Below are positions 14,691 through 22,462 of a DNA stretch of 64,000 bases, in pieces (positions within the stretch are counted from its first letter, which is position 1; every line of letters begins with the position of its first letter). Location: assembly GCA_964470825.1 (NCBI GenBank), contig CAYYEF010000001.1, positions 9,129 to 73,128 of the forward strand. The letters are read 5' to 3'. A model generated the notes under the pieces. That model saw only the letters and a list, made by a program, of their open reading frames with translations. It ran no database searches and was not told the DNA's origin. This stretch comes from CAYYEF01 sp964470825. GTDB lineage: Bacteria; Patescibacteriota; Minisyncoccia; Phycocordibacterales; JAACPR01. The position numbers and the translations under genes are program-made.

Positions 14691-16256
14691 ATGATAAACA
14701 AAAACAAACAAACAGCCCTAATAATTTTAGATGGTTGGGGACATAGTACCGACTTAGAAAATAATGCTATTGCAAAAGCTAAAACCCCTTTTTTTGATTA
14801 TTTAATGCAAAATTACCCACATACTTTTTTACAGGCAAGTGGTGAATGTGTTGGTTTACCAGATGGTCAGGTTGGTAATAGTGAAATAGGGCATACAACT
14901 ATTGGAGCAGGAAAAATTATTGATACTGATTTGGTTAGAATTCATAAATCTGTTAAAAGTGATGATTTTATAAATAATGAAGCTTTTAAAAAAATTTTTT
15001 CTCATATAAAAAATAATAATTCAAAAATTCATATTATTGGGCTACTTAGTTCCGGAGGTGTTCATTCTCACGAAGAACACCTTTTTGCTTTTCTTGAAAT
15101 GGCTAAAAATATTTTTGAAAAAGAAATTGGCGATGGATTTTTAAACACTGAAGCTTTTCCCAAAATAATTATTCACGCTATTACAGACGGAAGAGACACC
15201 GATCCTCGCGCTTCTATTGAAAGCTTTAAAAAACTCGAAAGTAAAATTTCTGAAACAAAAATTAACGGGAAAAATATTGCTGAAATAGCTACTGTCTCTG
15301 GAAGATATTATCCAATGGACCGAGATAATAATTGGGATCGTGTTGAGAAGTTTACTGACATGCTTTTGGGAAAAGCAGAAAATACTGAAAATACGATCAA
15401 GCACTCTACTTTAGAAGAAATTTCTGTTCAACACGAAGGAGGTAAGACGGATGAACACATCACTCCTTTTAAAGTGAAAAACATTCCTTTGCAAAATAAT
15501 GATGCTGTTTTTATTTTTAATTTTAGATCAGACAGAGCAAGAATGGTCACCAAAAAAATTTTAGAGAGTAAGGAAGAGATGAATTTGATGATTGCAACCA
15601 TGACTGAATATTCAAAAGATTTTTCTGTAGAAGTGGCTTTTCCTGCAATAAAAATTGAAACCACTCTTGCTGCTGAAATTTCTAAAAATAATTTAAATCA
15701 GGCTCACATTGCTGAAACTGAAAAATTTCCTCATGCAACTTATTTCCTAAACGGAGGTCAGGAGAAACCTTATGACAAAGAAGAACATGTTTTACTTGAA
15801 AGTAGAAAAGATGTGAAAACTCATAACGAGGCTCCAGAAATGCGGGCGGAAGCCATTGCTGATGAAGCGGTAAAAAGAATTAAAGATGGTGTTAATTTTA
15901 TTTTTATTAATTTTGCTAATCCTGATATGGTTGGTCACACCGCTGATGTTCCAGCTATTATTACTGCTGTGGAGACCGTTGATAGAGAATTGAAAAAAGT
16001 AGTTGATGCAATGCTTGAACAAGGTGGCTCAGTTCTGATTACAGCAGATCATGGAAATGCTGAGTTAAATATTGATCCGATTACTGGTTCTATCCATACC
16101 GCTCACACCTTAAATGTTGTACCTTGTATTTTAACTGATAAAAATATTAATTTGAAAGAAAGTGGTTCACTTCAGGATCTTGCTCCAACAGTATTGGATA
16201 TTTTAAATATTGAAAAACCATATCAAATGACAGGTCAGAGTTTGATAGTGAAATAA
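14691..16256 (+). CDS. gpmI: 2,3-bisphosphoglycerate-independent phosphoglycerate mutase
   Basis: 521 residues, full length for the family. LDGWG near the start supplies the first metal Asp, GNSEIGH holds the nucleophilic Ser, TDGRDTDP and GRYYPMDRD bind substrate, and the C-terminal half has FANPDMVGHT, ADHGNAE and HTAH metal ligands. It interconverts 3- and 2-phosphoglycerate in lower glycolysis using two Mn2+. It lies 10 nt after dsbB and 6 nt before tag. Confidence 0.96.
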   Translation: MINKNKQTALIILDGWGHSTDLENNAIAKAKTPFFDYLMQNYPHTFLQASGECVGLPDGQVGNSEIGHTTIGAGKIIDTDLVRIHKSVKSDDFINNEAFKKIFSHIKNNNSKIHIIGLLSSGGVHSHEEHLFAFLEMAKNIFEKEIGDGFLNTEAFPKIIIHAITDGRDTDPRASIESFKKLESKISETKINGKNIAEIATVSGRYYPMDRDNNWDRVEKFTDMLLGKAENTENTIKHSTLEEISVQHEGGKTDEHITPFKVKNIPLQNNDAVFIFNFRSDRARMVTKKILESKEEMNLMIATMTEYSKDFSVEVAFPAIKIETTLAAEISKNNLNQAHIAETEKFPHATYFLNGGQEKPYDKEEHVLLESRKDVKTHNEAPEMRAEAIADEAVKRIKDGVNFIFINFANPDMVGHTADVPAIITAVETVDRELKKVVDAMLEQGGSVLITADHGNAELNIDPITGSIHTAHTLNVVPCILTDKNINLKESGSLQDLAPTVLDILNIEKPYQMTGQSLIVK

Positions 16257-16262
16257 AGTTTT

Positions 16263-16877
16263 ATGAAAAATTCTTCAAAAAATAAAACCTTGAAAAAAGA
16301 TAAATACGAAAAAGTTTTAGAGCGTTGCGATTGGCTTAATTTAGAAAACTCAGAATATGTTAATTATCATGATAAAGAGTGGGGAGTACCAATTCATAAT
16401 GATAGAAAGCTTTTTGAGATGCTCATATTAGAAGGGGCTCAGGCCGGACTTTCTTGGTCAACAGTTTTAAAGAAGCGTGAAAATTATAGAAAAGCTTTTG
16501 ATAGTTTTGATTTTGAAAAAATTGCTAAATATAATTCTAAAAAAATATCAGAACTTTTAAAAAATGAGGGTATTATTAGAAATAAATTAAAAATTTCTGC
16601 TACTGTTCAAAACGCCCAAGTTTTTATAGAAATTCGTAAAGAATTTAAAACCTTCAATAAATATATTTGGTCTTTTGTTAATAATAAAATTATTATAAAT
16701 AAAGTTAAGTCTATGAAAGACTTAAAAAATAGAACCGAGATTTCGGATTTGATTTCTAAAGATTTGAAGAAAAGAGGTATGAATTTTGTCGGCTCAACTA
16801 TTATATATGCATTTATGCAGGCTTGTGGTATGGTTAATGACCACAAAATGACTTGTTTTCGATACAAACAAGTTTAA
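16263..16877 (+). CDS. tag: DNA-3-methyladenine glycosylase I
   Basis: 204 residues. RCDW near residue 23 gives the N-terminal zinc Cys, YHDKEWGVP the next zinc ligand and substrate contact, LILEGAQAGLSW the helix-hairpin-helix region, and NDHKMTCFRY the C-terminal His and Cys zinc ligands. The enzyme removes 3-methyladenine from alkylated DNA. About 20 Lys-rich residues precede the family start. Between gpmI and ruvX in a tight run. Confidence 0.93.
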   Translation: MKNSSKNKTLKKDKYEKVLERCDWLNLENSEYVNYHDKEWGVPIHNDRKLFEMLILEGAQAGLSWSTVLKKRENYRKAFDSFDFEKIAKYNSKKISELLKNEGIIRNKLKISATVQNAQVFIEIRKEFKTFNKYIWSFVNNKIIINKVKSMKDLKNRTEISDLISKDLKKRGMNFVGSTIIYAFMQACGMVNDHKMTCFRYKQV

Positions 16878-16886
16878 TATAAGAAC

Positions 16887-17270
16887 ATGAGAATTTTAGG
16901 AATAGACTATGGTTCAAAAAGAATAGGTGTTGCAATGTCTGATGAAAACGAGCAGATCGCTTTTCCTAAACTTGTTTTACAAAATGATGCCAGGTTGATT
17001 GATAATTTTCAAAAAATCATTAATGAAAATGAAATCAAAACTGTTGTCATGGGGGAATCAAAGAACTATAAAATGATGGATAATGAAATAATGAAAGAAA
17101 TTTTAGACTTCAGAGAAATTATGGAGAAAACTTTTAATGTTGATGTTGTAATGTATTCTGAAATTTTATCTTCTGCACAAGCTGAATTTTTCCAAGGAAA
17201 GAACGCAATGCTTGATGCTTCTGCGGCAGCTATTATTTTACAAAGCTATCTTGATTCAAAGAAAAAATAA
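16887..17270 (+). CDS. ruvX: RuvX/YqgF-type RNase H-fold nuclease
   Basis: 127 residues. The family start RILGIDYGSKRIGVAMSD carries the first acidic residue; VVMGE and the C-terminal DASAAAIILQSYLD segment give the others. YqgF-family proteins are linked to Holliday junction resolution and to 5' processing of pre-16S rRNA. The gene starts 9 nt after tag and is followed by a tRNA-binding protein 14 nt downstream. Confidence 0.88.
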   Translation: MRILGIDYGSKRIGVAMSDENEQIAFPKLVLQNDARLIDNFQKIINENEIKTVVMGESKNYKMMDNEIMKEILDFREIMEKTFNVDVVMYSEILSSAQAEFFQGKNAMLDASAAAIILQSYLDSKKK

Positions 17271-17284
17271 ATTAAAATAAAAAT

Positions 17285-17641
17285 ATGAATAACGATGAAA
17301 TTAAAATAGAAACACCCAAAATTACTATTGACGATTTAAAAAAAGTTGAAATTAGAGTTGGTCAAATAAAAAACGCTACTCCTGTTGAGGGTTCTGAAAA
17401 ACTCCTTATTTTAAAAGTTGATTTTGGAAATGAAGAACGTCAAATTGTGTCAGGGATTGCTAAATATTTTTCTCCAGAAAATTTGATTGATAAGAAGGTG
17501 CCTTTTGTTACAAACCTAGAGCCAAGAAAATTAATGGGGCATGAAAGTAATGGTATGATTTTTGCTGCAAAAGATTCCGCAGGTCACTTTTCTTTGTTAG
17601 ATGTTTCATCAGAAATTGAGAACGGAACTCATATATCATAA
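17285..17641 (+). CDS. tRNA-binding domain protein (MetRS C-terminal / Trbp111-like)
   Basis: 118 residues. An OB-fold tRNA-binding domain with VEIRVGQI, KLLILKVDFG, RQIVSGIAKYF, and the signature VTNLEPRKLMGHESNGMI. In many bacteria this unit is the C-terminal dimerisation domain of MetRS. Here the metG at 50910 ends without it (483 aa), so this protein may act in trans as a detached MetRS subunit or as a general tRNA binder. Last gene of the 13889-17641 run. Confidence 0.88.
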   Translation: MNNDEIKIETPKITIDDLKKVEIRVGQIKNATPVEGSEKLLILKVDFGNEERQIVSGIAKYFSPENLIDKKVPFVTNLEPRKLMGHESNGMIFAAKDSAGHFSLLDVSSEIENGTHIS

Positions 17642-17690
17642 ATTTAATTATTTCTCACAACTTCTTAATTAAATTTTTTTATATATGGTG

Positions 17691-17696
17691 TATAAT
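17691..17696 (+). promoter_or_regulatory. -10 box TATAAT of the pilM operon, leaderless spacing
   Basis: TATAAT ends 8 nt before the pilM ATG at 17705. Confidence 0.55.
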
Positions 17697-17704
17697 ATTT
17701 TTAT

Positions 17705-18718
17705 ATGTCATCTATTTTTAAAAAAGCTTGTGATATATTCCATGACGCTTTTCCAACTCCAGAGTACTTAACTCTTGATCCGGTCGGTATAGATATTGCT
17801 TCTGATGCTATTTATTTTATGAAGCTTAAGAAAAATAAAGACGGTTTGTTTCCAGAAAAATATGATCAAATTTCTTTCGGAAAAAATATTGATATTAATG
17901 AGAGTATAAGTGCCGATGACAGGGCTATTATAGTAGCTGGCTTGTCCCAATTAAAAAAGAAACACAAGCTTGAATATGTAATTGCATCTCTTCCAGAACA
18001 AAAAACATATATATTTAGAACGGTTTTACCAAAACAGGCTATGTCAGACATAGTTTCTTTTATTCGTTATCAAATTGAGGAAAATGTTCCTCTGGCTGCT
18101 GTAGATGTTAACTTCTATTATTTTATTACAGGAGAAGTTAATAAAAATGGTGACTGTGGTGTTGTTGTTAGTGTTTTTCCAAAGCAGGTTACAAATATTT
18201 ATACAGATATTTTTTCAGAAGCCGATCTTTTTCCAATATCTTTTTTTGCTGAATCTAGAGCACTTTTTTATTCTCTTGTTAAAGAAGGAGACAAAACACC
18301 ATATTTATTAGTAAGACTTTTACCTAATAGAGTAGCAGTTTCTGTTTTAGAAAACGGTATTATTCAGTACACAACTGATATTTCAGTTGATACAAATTCT
18401 TTGATAAATAATTTAAATGGACCAGAATCATCTTTATTAAAAGAATCTTTGAATAAAATTTTAATATATTGGTTTACTAGCAAAAAAGATATAACAGAAC
18501 ATAAAAAAATTGAAAATGTTTTATTGGTCGGGCACAATTCAAGCAACCCTGAAATAATTGATTTCCTTGAGAGGGCACTAAAAATAAATGTAGATATTGG
18601 GAATGTTTGGATTAATTGCTTTGATTTAAAAAGTCACGTTCCGGAAATGGATCAAAAAACTGCTTTAGATTATGCAGTATGTCTTGGTCTAGCAATTAGA
18701 TGTATTAATTATGCTTAA
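17705..18718 (+). CDS. pilM: Type IV pilus assembly protein PilM
   Basis: 337 residues with an actin-like ATPase fold as in PilM/FtsA: a start PVGIDIASDAIYFMKL, a middle QIEENVPLAAVDVNFYYF (the PilM 'eEaipf' element), and late LLVGHNSSNP and DYAVCLGLAIRC. PilM is cytoplasmic and binds the N-terminal tail of PilN to link the inner-membrane platform with PilB. The 3' end overlaps the pilN start by 8 nt. Confidence 0.88.
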   Translation: MSSIFKKACDIFHDAFPTPEYLTLDPVGIDIASDAIYFMKLKKNKDGLFPEKYDQISFGKNIDINESISADDRAIIVAGLSQLKKKHKLEYVIASLPEQKTYIFRTVLPKQAMSDIVSFIRYQIEENVPLAAVDVNFYYFITGEVNKNGDCGVVVSVFPKQVTNIYTDIFSEADLFPISFFAESRALFYSLVKEGDKTPYLLVRLLPNRVAVSVLENGIIQYTTDISVDTNSLINNLNGPESSLLKESLNKILIYWFTSKKDITEHKKIENVLLVGHNSSNPEIIDFLERALKINVDIGNVWINCFDLKSHVPEMDQKTALDYAVCLGLAIRCINYA

Positions 18719-19259
18719 TTTATTAAATAGAGAAAAAAGATATTTTATAAGAGGAGAGTATTTAGGAAGACTTCTAAATATATTTCTTGGGGTTGTTATA
18801 TTTAGCTTGGTTTACTACGCTATATTGCTTTTTTCTAATAGTTTTTTAGTTAATTTTGAAAAGAAGGTTGTTGAATCTGAAAAAAATAATTCTTCTATTT
18901 CTTCCTTGCAAAAAGAATTAAAAGAGTATGAAAATGTTCTTAAGCATATTGAGTCAGAATATAATTTATTTGCTAAAAATATTATTTATCCAACAGATTT
19001 TATTTCCATAATAAATTCAAAAAATATTTCTGGTATTAAAATCACTTCACTTTCTTTTCAAAAAATAAGTGAAGAAGGAGGGGTTAGATTAGAAGTTAAT
19101 GGTATTGCTGACAATAGAGATATACTTATTCAATATTCAAGTAATCTTAAAGATGTTGAATCTTTCAAGGATGTAACAGTTCCAATTTCTAGTTTAACTA
19201 AAAATACAAATATTCCTTTTTCTATAACAATTAATGCTAAAATTGAAGAGAAAAAATGA
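18711..19259 (+). CDS. pilN: Type IV pilus assembly protein PilN-like
   Basis: 182 residues: a short cytoplasmic start (MLNLLNREKRYF, matching the PilM-binding tail), one transmembrane helix (about residues 21-43), a coiled coil and a ferredoxin-like periplasmic domain. Sequence similarity is weak in this family; the call rests on the topology and on its place between pilM (8-nt overlap) and the PilO-like gene (4-nt ATGA overlap). Confidence 0.75.
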   Translation: MLNLLNREKRYFIRGEYLGRLLNIFLGVVIFSLVYYAILLFSNSFLVNFEKKVVESEKNNSSISSLQKELKEYENVLKHIESEYNLFAKNIIYPTDFISIINSKNISGIKITSLSFQKISEEGGVRLEVNGIADNRDILIQYSSNLKDVESFKDVTVPISSLTKNTNIPFSITINAKIEEKK

Positions 19260-19780
19260 AAACTAACACAAAAAAAATTACAAAGATTCTAATATTAACT
19301 CTTGTTTTGATTGTTTCTTTTATTGTGTATTTTAAAATTATTATAAATAAAGATATTGAATATATATCTCAAACCAAAATTGAAAATTTTAATACATATC
19401 AACAAATAAATTCCATTGTCGGATTAAAGGGTAAATTAGAAAATGCCAAATTTATTTCCAAGTCTTTTGACTCCTTGTATGTAGACAGGTCAAATATTTT
19501 AGAATTTATTGAAATTATAGAATCTGGCGCTAAAAAATATAATTCTATTTTGATTATCGATAATGTAAATATAGATGAAACACACTTAAAAGATGATTTG
19601 CCTTATGGAACTCTTAACATGATCTTGGTATTAAATGGTCAATATAAAGATATAATTTCTTTCATTCATTTTCTAGAAGATTTACCTTATTTTGTAAATA
19701 TAAATAGCGTAAAAATAAATATTTCAGAAAGTTCAAAAGATTGGAGTGCAAATATATATTTCTCAACCTTAACAAATTAA
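19256..19780 (+). CDS. pilO: Type IV pilus assembly protein PilO-like
   Basis: 174 residues: Lys-rich start, one transmembrane helix (about residues 9-29), a coiled region, then a domain with FIHFLEDLPYFVNINSVKI, which is typical of the PilO ferredoxin-like domain. It would pair with PilN in the inner-membrane alignment complex. Starts with ATGA overlap on the pilN stop. Confidence 0.75.
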   Translation: MKTNTKKITKILILTLVLIVSFIVYFKIIINKDIEYISQTKIENFNTYQQINSIVGLKGKLENAKFISKSFDSLYVDRSNILEFIEIIESGAKKYNSILIIDNVNIDETHLKDDLPYGTLNMILVLNGQYKDIISFIHFLEDLPYFVNINSVKINISESSKDWSANIYFSTLTN

Positions 19781-19791
19781 TGTAATAAATT

Positions 19792-20085
19792 ATGAATCCA
19801 GAAAATCAAAAACAAAATAATGGTTATATAATAACTTCAAAAAAATATAAGCTTTCTTTTTTTGGCACAAACCCTAGACATGATTGGACGGTAGTATTTC
19901 TGGTCGGTCTTTTATTGATAATTTCTTTTTCTCTAGCTTATTATTTTGAAAGTTTGCATATTAAAAAAAGAGTTTCAGGAGAAGATTTGGTTTCAGAACA
20001 AAAGAAATATTTTAATGTAGAAAAAGCTGAAAAATTATTGAAAGATTTTGAAGTTAGGCGTGGTTTAGTTGACCAAACTCTTTAA
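19792..20085 (+). CDS. Small single-helix membrane protein at the end of the pil operon
   Basis: 97 residues with one transmembrane helix (about residues 37-59) and charged ends. No family recognised. It follows pilO by 11 nt, so it is likely part of the pilus platform or an accessory factor; this rests on location only. Confidence 0.6.
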   Translation: MNPENQKQNNGYIITSKKYKLSFFGTNPRHDWTVVFLVGLLLIISFSLAYYFESLHIKKRVSGEDLVSEQKKYFNVEKAEKLLKDFEVRRGLVDQTL

Positions 20086-20107
20086 AATTGGTAATTTTTT
20101 AATTACC

Positions 20108-20179
20108 GCTCCCGTAGTTCAATGGATAGAACAGAGCTCTTCTAAGGCTTTGATGTAGGTTCGATTCCTGCCGGGAGCA
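20108..20179 (+). tRNA. tRNA-Arg (TCT)
   Basis: 72-nt cloverleaf: acceptor GCTCCCG/CGGGAGC, anticodon stem GAGCT/GGCTT with G-T pairs, loop CTTCTAA (anticodon TCT), discriminator A. Preceded by a hairpin GGTAATT-TTTT-AATTACC at 20090-20107 without a T run. CCA not encoded. Confidence 0.92.
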
Positions 20180-20266
20180 CCGAATAAAAATTTTAAACCC
20201 TTTGCCATTTTTTAAAAAATATAGTATCTTTCTATTTACGCATATTTGATGCGAAGGAAGAAATGA

Positions 20267-20339
20267 GGGCGATTAGCTCAGTTGGTAGAGCAACTCATTT
20301 ACACTGAGAAGGTCAGGGGTTCAAGTCCCTTATCGCCCA
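20267..20339 (+). tRNA. tRNA-Val (TAC)
   Basis: 73-nt cloverleaf: acceptor GGGCGAT/ATCGCCC, D arm AGCTC..GAGC, anticodon loop TTTACAC (anticodon TAC), T arm AGGGG/CCCTT with one G-T pair, discriminator A. The 27-43 pair is A-A. CCA not encoded. Confidence 0.93.
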
Positions 20340-20356
20340 CAAAGTAATTTTTTAAA

Positions 20357-20387
20357 AAAGAGCTAGATTGACACTAGCTCTTTTTAT
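20357..20387 (+). terminator. Intrinsic terminator after tRNA-Val
   Basis: AAAGAGCTAG and CTAGCTCTTT form a 10-bp stem with a 7-nt loop, then TTATTT. Confidence 0.85.
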
Positions 20388-20434
20388 TTGCTTATTATTG
20401 TAATTTATATTAGTTTGTATTTCAGGAGAAATTT

Positions 20435-21067
20435 ATGAAAACACCTTATTATATAAGAACGTTCTTTTTGAGTGGTGCAGATGATTTTTCAAGCTCTGTT
20501 CCAGAAGGGTTTGTGTTTAAAGGGGTGGTTGATGAAACATATCGAATCTCTAGTCCTGTATGGAAAACCACTGAAAAGAGAATGTTACATGAAAATGAAC
20601 TTAAAAAATTTCCAAACGGATTTGTTTTAATTGTTCAGGCCAGAGAAATTGTTGAATATGTGGTTCAAACAAAAACCTTCTTTAAAACCTTATCTGCTGA
20701 AGATCAAAAAGAAGTTTTGGAATACTATAATTTTTTAGGTTTCAAGGAAAAACAAAAACCAAAAAAGCCTGTTTCTTCAGCAAAAAAAGTTATAGATCAT
20801 GAAAATAATCCAGTGGATTTTTTAAGAGGGGAAATTTTAGCGGAAAAAACTTTTCAACTGAACTCCACGATCTCTTTCTTTTGTCCTTCTCATGATGACA
20901 AAGTAGAGGTTGGACCAGGAGAATTTGAATTTGTTTTAATACCTTCGCCGATGCCACAAGATGATTCGTTAAAGATTAGATGGTGGGTTCTCAAAAAACA
21001 ACTACCTAAAATTTACGGAAAATCAGAAAATTCTTTCCAGATTGTTCTTGGAGAGTATCCGTCCTGA
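20435..21067 (+). CDS. Orphan protein of unknown function
   Basis: 210 residues, soluble. AGGAG lies 7 nt before the ATG. The N-terminal half is mixed alpha/beta; residues 105-120 are Lys/Pro-rich (KEKQKPKKPVSSAKK) and look like a linker; the C-terminal part has a short CPSHDD segment and a repeated VGPGEFEFVLIPS-type strand. No family recognised. Isolated unit: terminator of tRNA-Val before it, its own terminator at the stop. Confidence 0.65.
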   Translation: MKTPYYIRTFFLSGADDFSSSVPEGFVFKGVVDETYRISSPVWKTTEKRMLHENELKKFPNGFVLIVQAREIVEYVVQTKTFFKTLSAEDQKEVLEYYNFLGFKEKQKPKKPVSSAKKVIDHENNPVDFLRGEILAEKTFQLNSTISFFCPSHDDKVEVGPGEFEFVLIPSPMPQDDSLKIRWWVLKKQLPKIYGKSENSFQIVLGEYPS

Positions 21068-21085
21068 TTGGGGCGGATTTTTATT
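21057..21085 (+). terminator. Intrinsic terminator overlapping the stop codon
   Basis: ATCCGTCC - TGATTG - GGGCGGAT, 8-bp stem with the TGA stop in the loop, then TTTTATTT. Confidence 0.8.
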
Positions 21086-21126
21086 TACTTTGATATTTAG
21101 AAAAACCTGCTAGCATAAATAATTAT

Positions 21127-21858
21127 ATGATAATTAGCCAAACAAAAGATTATGCATTGATAAACAAACCTGCTGGTTTGGTTGTTCACCCTGACGGAAA
21201 AACAAATGAGCCAACTTTGTGTGATTTTTTGCTTGAAAAATTTCCTGGAATTGAAAATGTGGGTGAGCCATTAAAATTAAACAACGGCACTATAATTAAC
21301 AGACCGGGAATTGTTCATCGATTGGATCGTGATACTTCTGGAGTGATGTTGGTAGTTTTGAACCAAGAAGCTTTTGCTTATTATAAAAAACAATTTCAAG
21401 ATCGAGCTATCAGAAAAACTTATCATGCTTTTGTTTATGAAAATATAAAAGAAGACCGCGGAGTGATTAATGAACCGATTGGCCGTAGTCGAAATGATTT
21501 TAGACAATGGCAAGCAGGGGACAAGGCACGTGGTGAAATGCGTGAAGCTATTACCGAATTTACTGTTTTAGGTCGAGCCACAGACAAATCTTTTACTTTT
21601 GTAGAAGCTAAACCAAAAACTGGACGAACTCATCAAATTCGTGTGCACTTCAAATATATTTTTCACCCATTAGTTGCAGACAGTCTTTATGCCCCAGGGC
21701 GTGAAAATAAGCTTGGTTTTAATAGATTAGCTCTACACTCCCGAGATTTAGAATTTGTAGATATTAATGGCAAAATTATAAAAGCAGAAGCTCCTTACCC
21801 AGAAGATTTTGAAAATGCCATGAAATCACCTCTATTAGAAGTTGTAAAAACCTCCTAA
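21127..21858 (+). CDS. RluA-family pseudouridine synthase
   Basis: 243 residues. LINKPAGLVVHP at the start, the catalytic HRLDRDTSG with its Asp near residue 67, then GRTHQIRVH and PLVADSLYAPG. These enzymes turn uridine into pseudouridine in 23S rRNA or tRNA. No S4 domain precedes the catalytic domain, so it is a short form like RluA or RluC core. Target not readable. Confidence 0.93.
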   Translation: MIISQTKDYALINKPAGLVVHPDGKTNEPTLCDFLLEKFPGIENVGEPLKLNNGTIINRPGIVHRLDRDTSGVMLVVLNQEAFAYYKKQFQDRAIRKTYHAFVYENIKEDRGVINEPIGRSRNDFRQWQAGDKARGEMREAITEFTVLGRATDKSFTFVEAKPKTGRTHQIRVHFKYIFHPLVADSLYAPGRENKLGFNRLALHSRDLEFVDINGKIIKAEAPYPEDFENAMKSPLLEVVKTS

Positions 21859-21919
21859 AATCGTTCAAAAGCCGTGGCCCTTGCTTGTTATTATTTAATA
21901 TGTTAGATTTTCTTTCACT

Positions 21920-22372
21920 ATGCAATTCACATCAGTAAACGTAGAAGCCAGAAAAAACCTAGACATGCGTCCGGGTGATACTGTTAAGGTTTATCAAAAA
22001 ATTCAAGAAAAAGGCAAAACAAGACTTCAAATCTTTGAAGGTTTGGTTTTAGCTAGAAAACATGGTACCGAAGAAGGTGCAACTTTCACTGTTCGTCGAG
22101 TTGCTAATGGATATGGCGTGGAAAAAATCTTTCCTTTGTATTCTCCTATGATTGATAAAATTGAGGTTGTAAAACGTTCAAAAATTGGACAATCAAAACT
22201 TTATCACATCAGAAAAACAGCCCTAAAACAAATTAGTAAGAGAATGAAGATGATGTTTGTAAACTTTGGAACATCAGCAGAAGAAGCAAAACTAGAGGCT
22301 TTAAAACCTCAAGAACCTGAAGCTGTAGAAGATACCTCTGTTGAAGAAGTAAAAACAGAAGAAGTAAAATAA
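21920..22372 (+). CDS. rplS: 50S ribosomal protein L19 with acidic tail
   Basis: 150 residues. The core, with RPGDTVKVYQKI, FEGLVLARK, FTVRRVANGYGVEKIFPLYSP and KLYHIRK, is typical L19. About 30 extra residues at the C-terminus are strongly acidic (Glu-rich, EEVKTEEVK end), which the usual protein of about 115 aa lacks. L19 sits at the 30S-50S interface. It has its own terminator. Confidence 0.95.
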   Translation: MQFTSVNVEARKNLDMRPGDTVKVYQKIQEKGKTRLQIFEGLVLARKHGTEEGATFTVRRVANGYGVEKIFPLYSPMIDKIEVVKRSKIGQSKLYHIRKTALKQISKRMKMMFVNFGTSAEEAKLEALKPQEPEAVEDTSVEEVKTEEVK

Positions 22373-22377
22373 TTTAT

Positions 22378-22412
22378 AAAAATCCTCTATAACAAATAGG
22401 GGATTTTTATTT
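22378..22412 (+). terminator. Intrinsic terminator of rplS
   Basis: AAAAATCC-(T)-CTAT - AACA - ATAG-(G)-GGATTTTT, then ATTTT. Confidence 0.85.
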
Positions 22413-22462
22413 TGTGTAAAATTCAAACCATAATTTTATTATGGTGGTAATATTATTTATAT